From: an archaeon
Lineage (GTDB): Archaea; Iainarchaeota; Iainarchaeia; Iainarchaeales; Iainarchaeaceae
DNA: 11,800 nt
Direction: 5' to 3'
NCBI GenBank assembly: GCA_005239615.1
Contig: SBBR01000088.1
Span: 1 to 11,800 of the forward strand
Shown: positions 1 to 6,866 of the stretch, piece by piece
Layout: the number at the start of each line of letters is the position of its first letter
How positions within the stretch are numbered: position 1 is the stretch's first letter
Notes under the pieces: generated by a model
The model's input: only the letters and a program-made list of their open reading frames with translations
The model's database searches: none
What the model was told of the DNA's origin: nothing
Translations under genes and position numbers: made by a program

Positions 1-240
1 ATCCTCGGCAGCGGTGTGGTCAAGCATTCCATCCTCAACGCCAACATGTTCCGCAACGGCGCGGATTTCGCAGTGTACATCAACAACGCCCAGGAGTTCG
101 ACGGGAGCGATGCCGGAGCGCTTCCTGAGGAGGCAGTGAGCTGGGGCAAAATCCTGCCGGAAGCGAACTCCGTGAAGGTCTTCGGCGACGCCACAATCCT
201 CTTCCCGCTGCTGGTGGCGGAGACGTTTGCGAGGGAGTAG
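1..240 (+). CDS. dys: Deoxyhypusine synthase, C-terminal part (5' truncated by window edge)
   Basis: The reading frame is open from base 1 to the TAG at 238-240 and gives 79 residues; the N-terminal three quarters of the gene lie outside the window. Deoxyhypusine synthase transfers a 4-aminobutyl group from spermidine to one lysine of the translation factor aIF5A, the first step of hypusine formation in archaea and eukaryotes. The visible part matches the family closely: [31 protein letters not shown] and the ending LLVAETFA. The lysine of SWGK (codon 148-150) aligns with the catalytic lysine of the human enzyme (Lys329), which forms the enzyme-imine intermediate, so the active site is preserved. 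The gene ends 11 bases from the convergent stop of the broken acetyltransferase gene on the other strand. The identification is very secure; the true start cannot be seen. Confidence 0.96.
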   Translation: MLGSGVVKHSILNANMFRNGADFAVYINNAQEFDGSDAGALPEEAVSWGKILPEANSVKVFGDATILFPLLVAETFARE

Positions 241-251
241 CCTTTCCCCAT

Positions 252-781
252 TTATTTGTTGCTGCTGATGTCGAGGGCAAAAGGTTGTGTAAGCCCGTAA
301 ATTCCCGGTAGAGAGTTTCCCGTATCTTTTCAAATTCGCTTTCGGACAGGTTTGAAACCATTGCGGTTGTAGAAATTGACCCTCCTTCTCGCAATCCTTA
401 TTTTCGGGGACTCTGTCTCGAGCACCATCATTTTCCTTCCTAAAATCTTCTTCATTAGCTTGGTCCCGAGGCCGCGTTCCCTAAGGTCTTTCCTGATTGC
501 AACGTGCTCTATGAATCCAAAATTGCCAAACTTCCACAAGCCGATAAACCCTATGGTTTCGCTGTTTGGCTTTAGCTTCTCTTGCCCGAATTTCCAGGCT
601 TCAGGATTTGTTGGCATCCGGCTGTTTTCCTTGAGTAAGTAGAGTGTATACTTTGGATTTTTCAAAACTTGTACTTGAGCAGCCAGCGGCCGTTTCTCGT
701 CCGGGGGGAATGCTTCTAAGTAAATCTGTGAAAATTGTTCAAAGTCGCTGTTCCTGGCGAAGTGATTTTGACCAATCGCAT
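252..781 (-). pseudogene. GNAT-family N-acetyltransferase, frameshifted remnant
   Basis: Pieces of one GNAT acetyltransferase lie in different frames. An ATG at 781, five bases after the ileS stop, opens a short frame (MRLVKITSP) that ends early. A second frame, with no ATG, GTG or TTG before the TTG at 665, carries the conserved N-terminal part (FEQFSQIYLEAFPPDEKRP), then IGFIGLWKFGNFGFIEH, the acetyl-CoA-binding RERGLGTKLMKKIL, and FYNRNGFKP, and stops near 330. The normal tail beyond NGFKP (about 25 residues in relatives, from memory of the family) is missing. A third frame has the C-terminal helix SEFEKIRETLYRE, and a fourth has IYGLTQPFALDISSNK with a TAA at 252-254. There is also about 20-25 extra residues between KENSR and IGFIG. 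At least three lesions make a functional product unlikely, although a truncated core from the TTG at 665 cannot be excluded. The substrate is unknown. The original gene probably followed ileS in the same transcript. Confidence 0.85.
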
Positions 782-786
782 TTCTT

Positions 787-3717
787 TCACTTTTTTGTTG
801 GGTCGGCCTTCTTTATTTCGGGAGCCAGACTCAGGTAGAATTCCCGCTCAAGCACCTTCTCCATTTTTCCCTTTCCTGCAACTATTATGGTGCCGGTGCC
901 CTCCTCTATTTGTCGGGCGTACTTTGCAGCAAACTTCCTGTCGGAGCAGTCCAGCTCCATCTTCACAATATCAGAAGGGTTGAGCTTCGCCTGCTTGCGG
1001 AGGTCCTGTATGCGTCTGCGCAGCTCCATTAACTCCCATTCTTCCTTGAGTTCCGGGCTTGCCTCGGTGTCAAGGTATATTTTGCCATCGCCGAATGCCC
1101 TAGTGGCATACTTACCCTTCGGTTCGGCTTTTGCCTCTGAAAACTTCTTCACGTTCGCGGAGTCGGCGATTACCTGTTTGGTGTTCGGGAACTCTTTCCC
1201 GGAACCGGAAACGTACACGAGCTCCCGCAGCGGCCATCGCAGCCTGAGCTTCTGCTCCTCGCGCAGGGAAAGTACCGCTTCAAGCAATTCCTTTGCCTTC
1301 GCGACCTCTGCCTCCAAGGCCGGGTCAACAATGCCTTCCTGCGGCTCGGGCAAATTGGTGAGGTGCACCGATTCAGGCATGCCCTGCTTCCTCGCGTGTT
1401 GGTAGTGGAACTCGACCATGTGTGGCACCACAGGCGCGAGCATCCTCAGGAGCGTGTAGAATACGTGGCTGAACACAACGCCGAGCTCAGCTTTCTCAGC
1501 TTTCGCCCTGTCCCTTATCATCTTGATGTAAGTTCTGCTTAACTCCTCGAGCACAAAATACTCGATGAGCAAAACCGACTTCGGGTAATCGTATTTCTCA
1601 TATGCCACAAGGGCCTCCCGAATGAGAGAGTGCAGCTTGCTCACAATCCACCTGTCCTCGGCCTTCAGTTTCTTGACATCAATCTTTTCCGCCCTTGAAA
1701 AGTCCATGTCGAGGTAGGTGGCGGCGTAATTGTAGCTGTTCCACAGGGTGTTGAAAAACCTCGCAATCTCCCTGAACGCGTCCCAGTCGAAGAACATGTC
1801 CTCTCCCCTGAATTCCTTTGCGATGTAATAACGCAGGTAGTCGCGGTTGTGCTTCGCTATGACTTCGGCAGGGGAAACTATGTTTCCCTGGCTCTTGCTC
1901 ATCTTATTCTTCTTTATGTCGAGGACCATGCCATGCATCGCTATTTCCCTGAACGGCTTGTCATCAAAGCATATAGTGCTGGTTATGAGCTGCGAGTTCC
2001 ACCAGCCCCTAATCTGGTCCTTTCCCTCGATGTTTATATCAGCCGGCCAGTATTTGCCGAACGCGTCCTGACTTGCAGGGTGCCCAAGGCTTCCCCATGA
2101 AGTAACTCCGGAGTCGAACCATACGTCCAGCACCTCCGGCACCCTTTCGAATATACCGCGACACTCGCACTTCCACTTCACCCCGTCAATCCAAGGCTTA
2201 TGGAGGTCCATGATGTCCTTATTGTAGAACTTTTTCAGCTCCTTAGTCGAGCCAACCACGACCTTTTTGTTGCACGAGTTGCACATCCATATCGGGAGTG
2301 GAGAGCCCCAGTACCTCTGCCTTGAGACTGGCCAGTCGCCGAGGTTCTCTAGCCAGTTCCTGAACCTGTCCCTTCCCCAAGCCGGGTGCCAACCGACGTT
2401 TTCGTTCAGGGCGAGCATCCTGTCCCTGATTGCGGTTACCCGGAAGAACCATTGCGGAGTGGAAATCATGAGCAATGGAGTCTTGCACCTCCAGCACACA
2501 GGGTAGTCGTGGGTGAAATCCTGTTCCGCTACGAGCGCGCCCATTTCCTTCAGGTCAGAGATTATCTCGTCATCCACTACCCTCGCTTTCTTTCCCGCGT
2601 ATTTTCCGCCTTCGGGCCCAAAGTCGCCGCCAAGGCCGACGATGCTGACCATAGGCAGGCCTGCCTTTGTGCCGGCATCGTAGTCCTCCTTTCCGCATCC
2701 GGGCGCGCAGTGCACCAAGCCAGTGCCGTCATCGAGGTTCACGTACCTGTCGCTCAGGATTACGCGGTATGCATTTGTGCCAAGGTCGCCGAGCCTGAGG
2801 TTTTTTGAAAGGGGATTTTCGTAGCGCAGCCCCTCGAGCTCCTTCCCGAAAAATTTCCTTTTCACGGTAAACCCGGCCTCGCAGACCTCCATGAGCGGCT
2901 CGAGCCTTTCCTTCGCGACAATCCATTCCTCGTTGCCGACCTGCACTTCCACGTACTCGAACTTGGGGTGTGCCATGACCCCTGTGTTGCTGGGCAGCGT
3001 CCATGGCGTGGTTGTCCAAATCACGAGGTATTTGTTGCCTTCATTCCCTTCCGTCGCGACTTTGCCGTTTCCTGTCCCTGTCATGTCCCCGGCTTTCACC
3101 TTGAACTTCACGTAGACAGACACGTCCTTTTGCTTCACGTACTCTATCTCGTTGTACGCCACGGCTGTCTCGCAGTGCGTGCACGCGTGTATAGGGTACT
3201 TGCCAAGGTAAAGAAGGCCTTTCTCGTCAGCTTTCTTGAACGTCCACCAAATTGCCTCTATATAGTCGTTGTTGAGGGTGAGATACGGATTTTGCCAATC
3301 CATCCACACGCCGAGGTTGTCGAACTCGCCATTCATAATGTCTATGTACTCGGTGGCGAAGCCGCGGCATTTCTCCACAAAATTCGCGACGCCGAACTTC
3401 TCGATGTCGGCCTTGCTCGTAAAGCCGAGTTCCTTCTCGACCTTGTTCTCAATCGGCAGGCCGTGGGTATCGTAGCCTGGCCTGTCCAACACGGAAAATC
3501 CCTGCATCCTCTTCCTGCGCATCGTGATGTCCTTTACAATCTTGTTCAGCGCCGTCCCCATGTGTATGTGCCCTGAGGCGTATGGCGGGCCGTCCATCAT
3601 GAAGAAGCCCTTCCCGTCGGAGTTCTGCTTCCTAGCCTTCTCCGCTATGCCCTTCTCCTTCCAGAAGGCGCGGATTTGCTCCTCTTTCGCGAGGCTGTAT
3701 TCTTCGAGTTTCTGCAT
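787..3717 (-). CDS. ileS: Isoleucyl-tRNA synthetase
   Basis: A 976-residue class I aminoacyl-tRNA synthetase that charges tRNA-Ile with isoleucine and hydrolyses mischarged valine in its CP1 editing domain. The Rossmann catalytic core begins with MMDGPPYASGHIHMGTALNK (HIGH-equivalent at residues 50-55; HMGT is a variant form) and contains KMSKS at 605-609. The editing domain has the threonine-rich WTTTPWTLPSN near 235 and HCAPGCGKEDYDAG. Cysteine pairs such as CWRCK and CNSC...CEC suggest zinc knuckles. The helical anticodon-binding domain fills the C-terminal third. The start is the ATG at 3717 (MQKLEEYSLAKEEQIRAFW). The open frame continues upstream to 3948 but crosses the tRNA gene, so that extension is not coding. 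tRNA-Ile(UAU) lies 79 bases upstream on the same strand, so the enzyme and one of its substrates may share a transcript. The frame is intact throughout. Confidence 0.98.
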   Translation of the reverse strand: MQKLEEYSLAKEEQIRAFWKEKGIAEKARKQNSDGKGFFMMDGPPYASGHIHMGTALNKIVKDITMRRKRMQGFSVLDRPGYDTHGLPIENKVEKELGFTSKADIEKFGVANFVEKCRGFATEYIDIMNGEFDNLGVWMDWQNPYLTLNNDYIEAIWWTFKKADEKGLLYLGKYPIHACTHCETAVAYNEIEYVKQKDVSVYVKFKVKAGDMTGTGNGKVATEGNEGNKYLVIWTTTPWTLPSNTGVMAHPKFEYVEVQVGNEEWIVAKERLEPLMEVCEAGFTVKRKFFGKELEGLRYENPLSKNLRLGDLGTNAYRVILSDRYVNLDDGTGLVHCAPGCGKEDYDAGTKAGLPMVSIVGLGGDFGPEGGKYAGKKARVVDDEIISDLKEMGALVAEQDFTHDYPVCWRCKTPLLMISTPQWFFRVTAIRDRMLALNENVGWHPAWGRDRFRNWLENLGDWPVSRQRYWGSPLPIWMCNSCNKKVVVGSTKELKKFYNKDIMDLHKPWIDGVKWKCECRGIFERVPEVLDVWFDSGVTSWGSLGHPASQDAFGKYWPADINIEGKDQIRGWWNSQLITSTICFDDKPFREIAMHGMVLDIKKNKMSKSQGNIVSPAEVIAKHNRDYLRYYIAKEFRGEDMFFDWDAFREIARFFNTLWNSYNYAATYLDMDFSRAEKIDVKKLKAEDRWIVSKLHSLIREALVAYEKYDYPKSVLLIEYFVLEELSRTYIKMIRDRAKAEKAELGVVFSHVFYTLLRMLAPVVPHMVEFHYQHARKQGMPESVHLTNLPEPQEGIVDPALEAEVAKAKELLEAVLSLREEQKLRLRWPLRELVYVSGSGKEFPNTKQVIADSANVKKFSEAKAEPKGKYATRAFGDGKIYLDTEASPELKEEWELMELRRRIQDLRKQAKLNPSDIVKMELDCSDRKFAAKYARQIEEGTGTIIVAGKGKMEKVLEREFYLSLAPEIKKADPTKK

Positions 3718-3746
3718 AACCTTCAACTTTTTGTGTGTCGCATTCT

Positions 3747-3765
3747 GTCCTGTCAACGACAGGAC
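3747..3765 (-). repeat. Perfect hairpin between tRNA-Ile and ileS
   Basis: An 8-bp perfect inverted repeat, GTCCTGTC / GACAGGAC, with a 3-nt loop. It lies 31 bases after the tRNA 3' end and 29 bases before the ileS start. No T-run follows it on the minus strand, so it does not look like a terminator. It could mark a processing site in a tRNA-ileS transcript or a leader structure; this role is inference. Confidence 0.6.
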
Positions 3766-3796
3766 TGCTTCTGCCCTATTCCTTGCGCCTGCCGGA

Positions 3797-3870
3797 TGGG
3801 AGTAGGAGGATTTGAACCTCCGACGCTTGGTGTATAAGACCAATGCTCTACCAGGCTGAGCTATACTCCC
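3797..3870 (-). tRNA. trnI(uau): tRNA-Ile, anticodon UAU
   Basis: A full cloverleaf can be folded by eye. The 7-bp acceptor stem is GGGAGTA/TACTCCC, the D arm is GCTC-AGCCTGGTA-GAGC, the anticodon arm is TTGGT-CTTATAC-ACCAA, the variable loop has 5 nt, and the T arm is GGAGG-TTCAAAT-CCTCC, followed by discriminator A73. CCA is not encoded and there is no intron. The seven-base anticodon loop places UAU at positions 34-36, with U33 and A37, so it reads the isoleucine codon AUA. Most archaea read AUA with a tRNA-Ile(CAU) whose C34 is modified to agmatidine; a UAU isoacceptor is the rare alternative. The gene lies directly upstream of ileS on the same strand, which supports the isoleucine assignment. 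The B box GGTTCAAATCC is standard. Confidence 0.95.
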
Positions 3871-3989
3871 GCACGGCTTGCGATTCGCGGTGCCACATAT
3901 CCCCTTCGGGAAAACTTGTTCGGCTATCGCCTCGCACTTAATCGGCATCGCTTAGCGCTGCTGGCGTTCTTTCATAATGGAATCAAATT

Positions 3990-4002
3990 AGGTTTTAAAA
4001 GG
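3990..4002 (-). promoter_or_regulatory. Candidate TATA box for tRNA-Ile / ileS
   Basis: On the minus strand AACCTTTTAAAACC resembles an archaeal BRE plus TATA box. Initiation about 25 bases downstream would be near 3970, giving a leader of about 100 bases before the tRNA. The TTTTAAAA core is symmetrical, so direction rests on context only. The long leader is a weakness of this call. Confidence 0.4.
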
Positions 4003-4037
4003 TTGATAAAGGCAAAAACTGCTGTTTTCAAGCGACC

Positions 4038-4394
4038 CTACAGCACTTCCTTGAGGCTTAGGTTATTCGCGGTGTTCACTTCGAAACTCCCTTTAGCCTG
4101 CACAATCGAACCATACTTCCCTGCAGAGAGCCTTATGGAATTCCTGTACATGCTCGTGTAGGCGTTCGCGATTTTGTAGTAACCGCCTTTTTCCACTGCA
4201 TCCACCGCCTCGTCCCAGAGCGAGAGTAAGATGCAGCCTGTCTCATCGCCCACGAGCGCCTCGCACACGCGGTGGAACTTTCCATCAGACTGCGTCGTGA
4301 CCTGCCTTTCCGCGTTCTTGTCCTCGACCTTCACTAGGATGCCGATTTTTTTCTGCAGCGGCCTAAGCTCTGAGACCTTCAAACACACACCCAT
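4038..4394 (-). CDS. OB-fold single-stranded DNA-binding protein (RPA-like)
   Basis: A 118-residue single OB-fold protein resembling archaeal SSB/RPA proteins. The family pattern is clear: an N-terminal VSELRPLQKKIGILVKV strand, a V..A.VGDETG turn (EALVGDETGCILLSLWD), then YYKIANAYTSMYRNSIRLSAG, the tract that forms the later strands of the fold in crenarchaeal SSB. Such proteins coat single-stranded DNA in replication and repair. There is no long acidic C-terminal tail, unlike Sulfolobus SSB, and no zinc finger, so this is a minimal form. It starts at the ATG at 4394, one base after the stop of the P-loop kinase gene upstream, which indicates translational coupling. A GTG and a TTG just inside could also serve as starts. 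An RNA-binding role for this OB fold is possible. Confidence 0.82.
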   Translation of the reverse strand: MGVCLKVSELRPLQKKIGILVKVEDKNAERQVTTQSDGKFHRVCEALVGDETGCILLSLWDEAVDAVEKGGYYKIANAYTSMYRNSIRLSAGKYGSIVQAKGSFEVNTANNLSLKEVL

Positions 4395-4395
4395 C

Positions 4396-4932
4396 TCATA
4401 AACCTATTTTCCTCACCAGTGCGTCAATCTGGCTGTATAGCTTTTCCCTATCCTCATTGTTCTTAAGCTCGAACTCTGCCGCGTCGAGCACCTTCTGCAT
4501 GCCCTTTGTCCTGAGGTCGGCCTCGTCCCGGCCGAAGAATCCCTTCTTGTCCTCCGGGTCTGCCCTGGACCTGCGCGTGTACCTGCTTTCATCTGCCGCG
4601 GTCACCTTCACGATTTTCATCTCGGGGTATTTTTTCCTGAAGAATTGCGCCTCATCGATGGAGCGCGGCCCAACCAGTGCTAACCTGTCATCGCGGAGCA
4701 CCTTCTTCGCGAGGAGCTTTGCCAACGCGTCCATCCCGAATTCCTTCCTGAGCTCGTCGCCGAGCTCTATCATGTTCTGCTTGGTTGCCGGCACTCCTTT
4801 CTGCTCGAGCGCCTCCGCGAGCACGGAACTGAACGTGAGCTTATAGAACTTGTACTTCTCGGCTAGGTAGTCAGCCACCGTGTCCTTGCCAGAGCGGGCA
4901 AGGCCGACAATCATTAGCACTGCCATGCGCAT
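4396..4932 (-). CDS. P-loop nucleotide kinase-like protein (UPF0200 / dephospho-CoA kinase-like)
   Basis: A 178-residue P-loop NTPase. The Walker A motif GLARSGKDT is at residues 10-18. The middle has ELGDELRKEFGMDALA and then VGPRSIDEAQFF, where an adenylate-kinase-type fold would place its nucleotide-binding elements. An arginine-rich lid-like segment RYTRRSRADPEDKKGFFGRDE spans about 117-137. This combination is typical of the archaeal UPF0200 family, related to dephospho-CoA and adenylate kinases; the substrate is not established. The longest start is the ATG at 4932, but ATGs at 4926 and 4914 are also possible. A TATA-like element at 4943-4954 would start transcription close to 4926, so a leaderless start at the second ATG is plausible. 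It is followed after one base by the OB-fold gene, a pair that may share a transcript. Confidence 0.8.
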   Translation of the reverse strand: MRMAVLMIVGLARSGKDTVADYLAEKYKFYKLTFSSVLAEALEQKGVPATKQNMIELGDELRKEFGMDALAKLLAKKVLRDDRLALVGPRSIDEAQFFRKKYPEMKIVKVTAADESRYTRRSRADPEDKKGFFGRDEADLRTKGMQKVLDAAEFELKNNEDREKLYSQIDALVRKIGL

Positions 4933-4942
4933 GAAACAAAAT

Positions 4943-4955
4943 TGAAGTTATTAAA
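4943..4955 (-). promoter_or_regulatory. Candidate TATA box for the P-loop kinase / SSB pair
   Basis: The minus strand has CTTTTTAATAAC 11 to 23 bases before the annotated ATG. Initiation 24-28 bases downstream of its centre would fall at about 4922-4926, on the second in-frame ATG (4926). The same T-rich run follows the hairpin at 4960-4979, so it may double as the T-tract of a terminator. Confidence 0.4.
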
Positions 4956-4979
4956 AAGGGTTGCCTGCCAACAGGCAAC
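4951..4979 (-). terminator. Second hairpin terminator downstream of thermosome
   Basis: GTTGCCTG and CAGGCAAC (4960-4967 and 4972-4979) form a perfect 8-bp stem with a 4-nt loop, followed on the minus strand by CCTTTTTAA. It lies 64-83 bases beyond the thermosome stop and looks like an intrinsic terminator; archaea also end transcripts at T-tracts alone. Confidence 0.6.
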
Positions 4980-4993
4980 GCAACCGAATCCAG

Positions 4994-5032
4994 AAAAAAA
5001 GTCGGTTGGCCGAGGCATGCTGTTCCCCGGCC
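4994..5032 (-). terminator. First hairpin terminator downstream of thermosome
   Basis: On the minus strand GGCCGGGG and CCTCGGCC form an 8-bp stem with one G-U pair and a 9-nt loop (5008-5032). After AACCGAC comes a run of seven T (4994-5000). The hairpin begins 11 bases after the thermosome stop codon. It is the first of two terminator-like structures in a gap of 110 bases. Confidence 0.65.
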
Positions 5033-5042
5033 ATTATTCGGC

Positions 5043-6692
5043 TCACATGTCTATGTCGCCCATGCCGCCGCCCATTCCGCCCCCGCCGCTCGGCATTGGC
5101 GGTGCTTTGCTCTTGCCGCTTCCTGCGATTATGTCGTCGATGCGGAGCAGCATCTCGGCGACCTCGGATCCGGAAGTGATAGCCTGAGTCTTTACCTTCA
5201 GGGGTTCCGTTACTTTGTTCTTCTTCATGTTGTCCAGTTTCGCAGAGTAGACGTTGATCCCCTCCCACTTCCCATCCTTTGTGGAGTGCTTGCTGCGAAG
5301 GGCTACGATAGTGTCTATCGGGTCCATCCCTGCGGTTTCCGCGAGCGTGCGCGGCACTATCTCCATTGCCTCGGCAAACGCCTCTACCGCGAGCTGCTCC
5401 CTTCCCCCGACAGTCTTTGCGTAGTCGCGCAGCTTGGATGCTACCTCAGCCTCTGAGGCTCCCCCGCCGTACACTATTTTACCTACCTTTATGGCGGCAG
5501 CGACCGAGCCGATTGCATCCTTCACTGCCCTCTCCGCTTCATCCACGACGTGCTCTGAGCCGCCGCGCACGAGCAGCGAGACGCTCTTCGGGTTCTTGCA
5601 GCCTTCCACGAAGACCATGTTGTCTCCGGAGATTTTCTTCTCGCTCACGAGTTTTGCCTTGCCAAGGTCTGCCGCAGTGAGGTCGTTTATCCTTGACACA
5701 ACCTTCGCTCCGGTGGCCTTCGCGAGAGCGTCCATGTCAGACTTCTTTGCCCTGCGCACCGCTAGCACGCCTTCCTTTGCGAGATAGTGCTGGGCTATGT
5801 CATCTATGCCCTTTTGGCAAATTACAACATTCGCCCCTGCCTTCTTGACAGCCTCTACCATCCTACGCAGTACCATCTCCTCCTGGTCGAGGAATGCCTG
5901 CAGCTGCCCCGGGTCGGAAATCTGCACTTTTGTGTCTGTTTCCGGACTCTTGATTTCCATTGCCGCGTCCACAAGCGCGATTTTAGCGTTCTCGACGCTC
6001 TTTGGCATCCCTGAATGCACGACCTCCTTATCGAGAACTATACCGTCTATCAGCTGCGAATCCATTATGCTCCCGCCGACCTTTTTCTCGACCTTCACGT
6101 CGTCGAGGTCGATTACTATCGTCTTTTCATTCTGCACCGCGACCTGCGTGAGTGCCTTCATGACAAGCTCTGCGAGCTCGTTCGCCCCTTCTGCGCTCTT
6201 TCCAGTCATGGAAGTGATGGCGATTTCCCTGAGCGCTGCCCTGTCGTTGATGCTTATGTCCTCGGCCATGTCATTGCAGATTTCCTTGGCCTTCGCTGCG
6301 GCGAGCCTGTAGCCCTTCACTATTATGGACGGATGTATCTCGTCGTTCAGGAGCTTCTCCGCCTTCTCGAGCAGGCCGCCTGCAATTATGACTACCGTAG
6401 TGGTGCCATCGCCCACTTCCGAGTCCTGTGTCTTTGCAATCTCGACCATCATCTTTCCGGCTGGATGGTCAATGCTCATCTCGCTCAGTATGGTGGCGCC
6501 GTCGTTCGAGATTATCACGTCGCCCAAATCATCAACAATCATCTTGTCCATTCCCTTCGGGCCTAGGGTGCTCTTAACCGCATTCGCTACCGCCTTTGCG
6601 ATGAGTATGTTAATGCGCTGCGCCTCCCTTCCCCTTGTCCTTCTCGCCCCTTCTGGCAAAAATACCACTTGCTGGTTCATCTCCTGTGCCAT
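5043..6692 (-). CDS. thsA: Thermosome subunit (group II chaperonin)
   Basis: A complete 549-residue group II chaperonin subunit. These form closed double rings with a built-in lid that fold cytosolic proteins using ATP. The nucleotide-binding equatorial domain shows STLGPKGMDKM (42-51), SNDGATIL (62-69) and the GDGTTT motif (94-99), and resumes after the apical domain with VYGGGASEAEVA and LAETAGMDPIDTIVALR. The protein ends in the usual Gly/Met-rich tail (SGGGGMGGGMGDIDM). The ATG at 6692 has a strong Shine-Dalgarno GGAGG eight bases upstream. The gene is monocistronic by its surroundings: its own TATA box and leader, and two terminators behind it. The leader is structured and an inverted repeat overlaps the promoter, both described separately. 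The symbol follows family naming; whether other subunits exist elsewhere in the genome is not visible. Confidence 0.98.
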   Translation of the reverse strand: MAQEMNQQVVFLPEGARRTRGREAQRINILIAKAVANAVKSTLGPKGMDKMIVDDLGDVIISNDGATILSEMSIDHPAGKMMVEIAKTQDSEVGDGTTTVVIIAGGLLEKAEKLLNDEIHPSIIVKGYRLAAAKAKEICNDMAEDISINDRAALREIAITSMTGKSAEGANELAELVMKALTQVAVQNEKTIVIDLDDVKVEKKVGGSIMDSQLIDGIVLDKEVVHSGMPKSVENAKIALVDAAMEIKSPETDTKVQISDPGQLQAFLDQEEMVLRRMVEAVKKAGANVVICQKGIDDIAQHYLAKEGVLAVRRAKKSDMDALAKATGAKVVSRINDLTAADLGKAKLVSEKKISGDNMVFVEGCKNPKSVSLLVRGGSEHVVDEAERAVKDAIGSVAAAIKVGKIVYGGGASEAEVASKLRDYAKTVGGREQLAVEAFAEAMEIVPRTLAETAGMDPIDTIVALRSKHSTKDGKWEGINVYSAKLDNMKKNKVTEPLKVKTQAITSGSEVAEMLLRIDDIIAGSGKSKAPPMPSGGGGMGGGMGDIDM

Positions 6693-6700
6693 AGTCCAAT

Positions 6701-6705
6701 CCTCC
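6701..6705 (-). promoter_or_regulatory. Strong Shine-Dalgarno site of the thermosome gene
   Basis: GGAGG on the minus strand, eight bases before the ATG at 6692. It fixes the start and shows that this transcript has a leader and is not leaderless. Confidence 0.8.
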
Positions 6706-6713
6706 GGTTGCAG

Positions 6714-6762
6714 CCTTTTCTTTTTGTCAGGCCAAAAAGAAAACGCTGGCGAAAAGAAAAAG
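6714..6762 (-). promoter_or_regulatory. Thermosome 5' leader with two alternative A-U-rich helices
   Basis: TTTTCTTTTTG (6716-6726) pairs perfectly over 11 bp with CAAAAAGAAAA (6733-6743) around a 6-nt loop. A second purine tract, AAAAGAAAA at 6752-6760, is a direct repeat of the first and could pair with the same T-rich arm over 9 bp. The hairpin ends 8 bases before the Shine-Dalgarno site. Its lower stem is all A-U apart from two pairs, so it would melt easily. A regulatory role is inference. Confidence 0.45.
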
Positions 6763-6792
6763 CCGGTATTCCTTGCTTTAAATTATTGCTGG

Positions 6793-6813
6793 ATATAAAG
6801 GTTAATAAACCTT
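6793..6813 (-). promoter_or_regulatory. Thermosome promoter: TATA box overlapped by an inverted repeat
   Basis: The minus strand reads AAGGTTTATTAACCTT and then TATATCC. CTTTATATCC (about 6791-6800) is a good archaeal TATA box; the start would be near 6770, giving a leader of about 78 bases. AAGGTT and AACCTT form a perfect 6-bp inverted repeat with a 4-base centre that covers the upstream (BRE) side of the TATA box, a usual position for a repressor operator. Confidence 0.6.
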
Positions 6814-6839
6814 ATGAGACGTCGCTGGATATGAAGGTC

Positions 6840-6866
6840 GGCGGACAGGTCCGCCGCCAGACCTGT
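6840..6866 (-). repeat. Two overlapping, mutually exclusive inverted repeats
   Basis: GGCGGAC and GTCCGCC (6840-6846 and 6849-6855) are a perfect 7-bp inverted repeat. ACAGGTC and GACCTGT (6845-6851 and 6860-6866) are another 7-bp pair using part of the same bases, so only one can form at a time in RNA. They lie between the toxin gene and the thermosome promoter. A TTTTTAA at 6905-6911 on the minus strand could start a short transcript through them. No known RNA family was recognised. Confidence 0.4.

Noticed and set aside
3718..3948. N-terminal extension of IleRS by 77 residues from the ATG at 3948
   Set aside because: The extension crosses the tRNA-Ile gene in antisense-free but non-coding fashion, and the family start MQKLEEYSLAKEEQIRAFW lies at 3717.
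3960..3980. Seven-codon leader ORF (MKERQQR) upstream of tRNA-Ile
   Set aside because: No isoleucine codons, no ribosome binding site and too short to distinguish from chance.
5366..6566. Several long plus-strand frames opposite the thermosome gene
   Set aside because: They are antisense shadows of a highly conserved gene with biased codon use.
6840..6866. C/D or H/ACA guide RNA
   Set aside because: No proper C and D boxes or ACA with a hairpin-hinge could be found near the inverted repeats.
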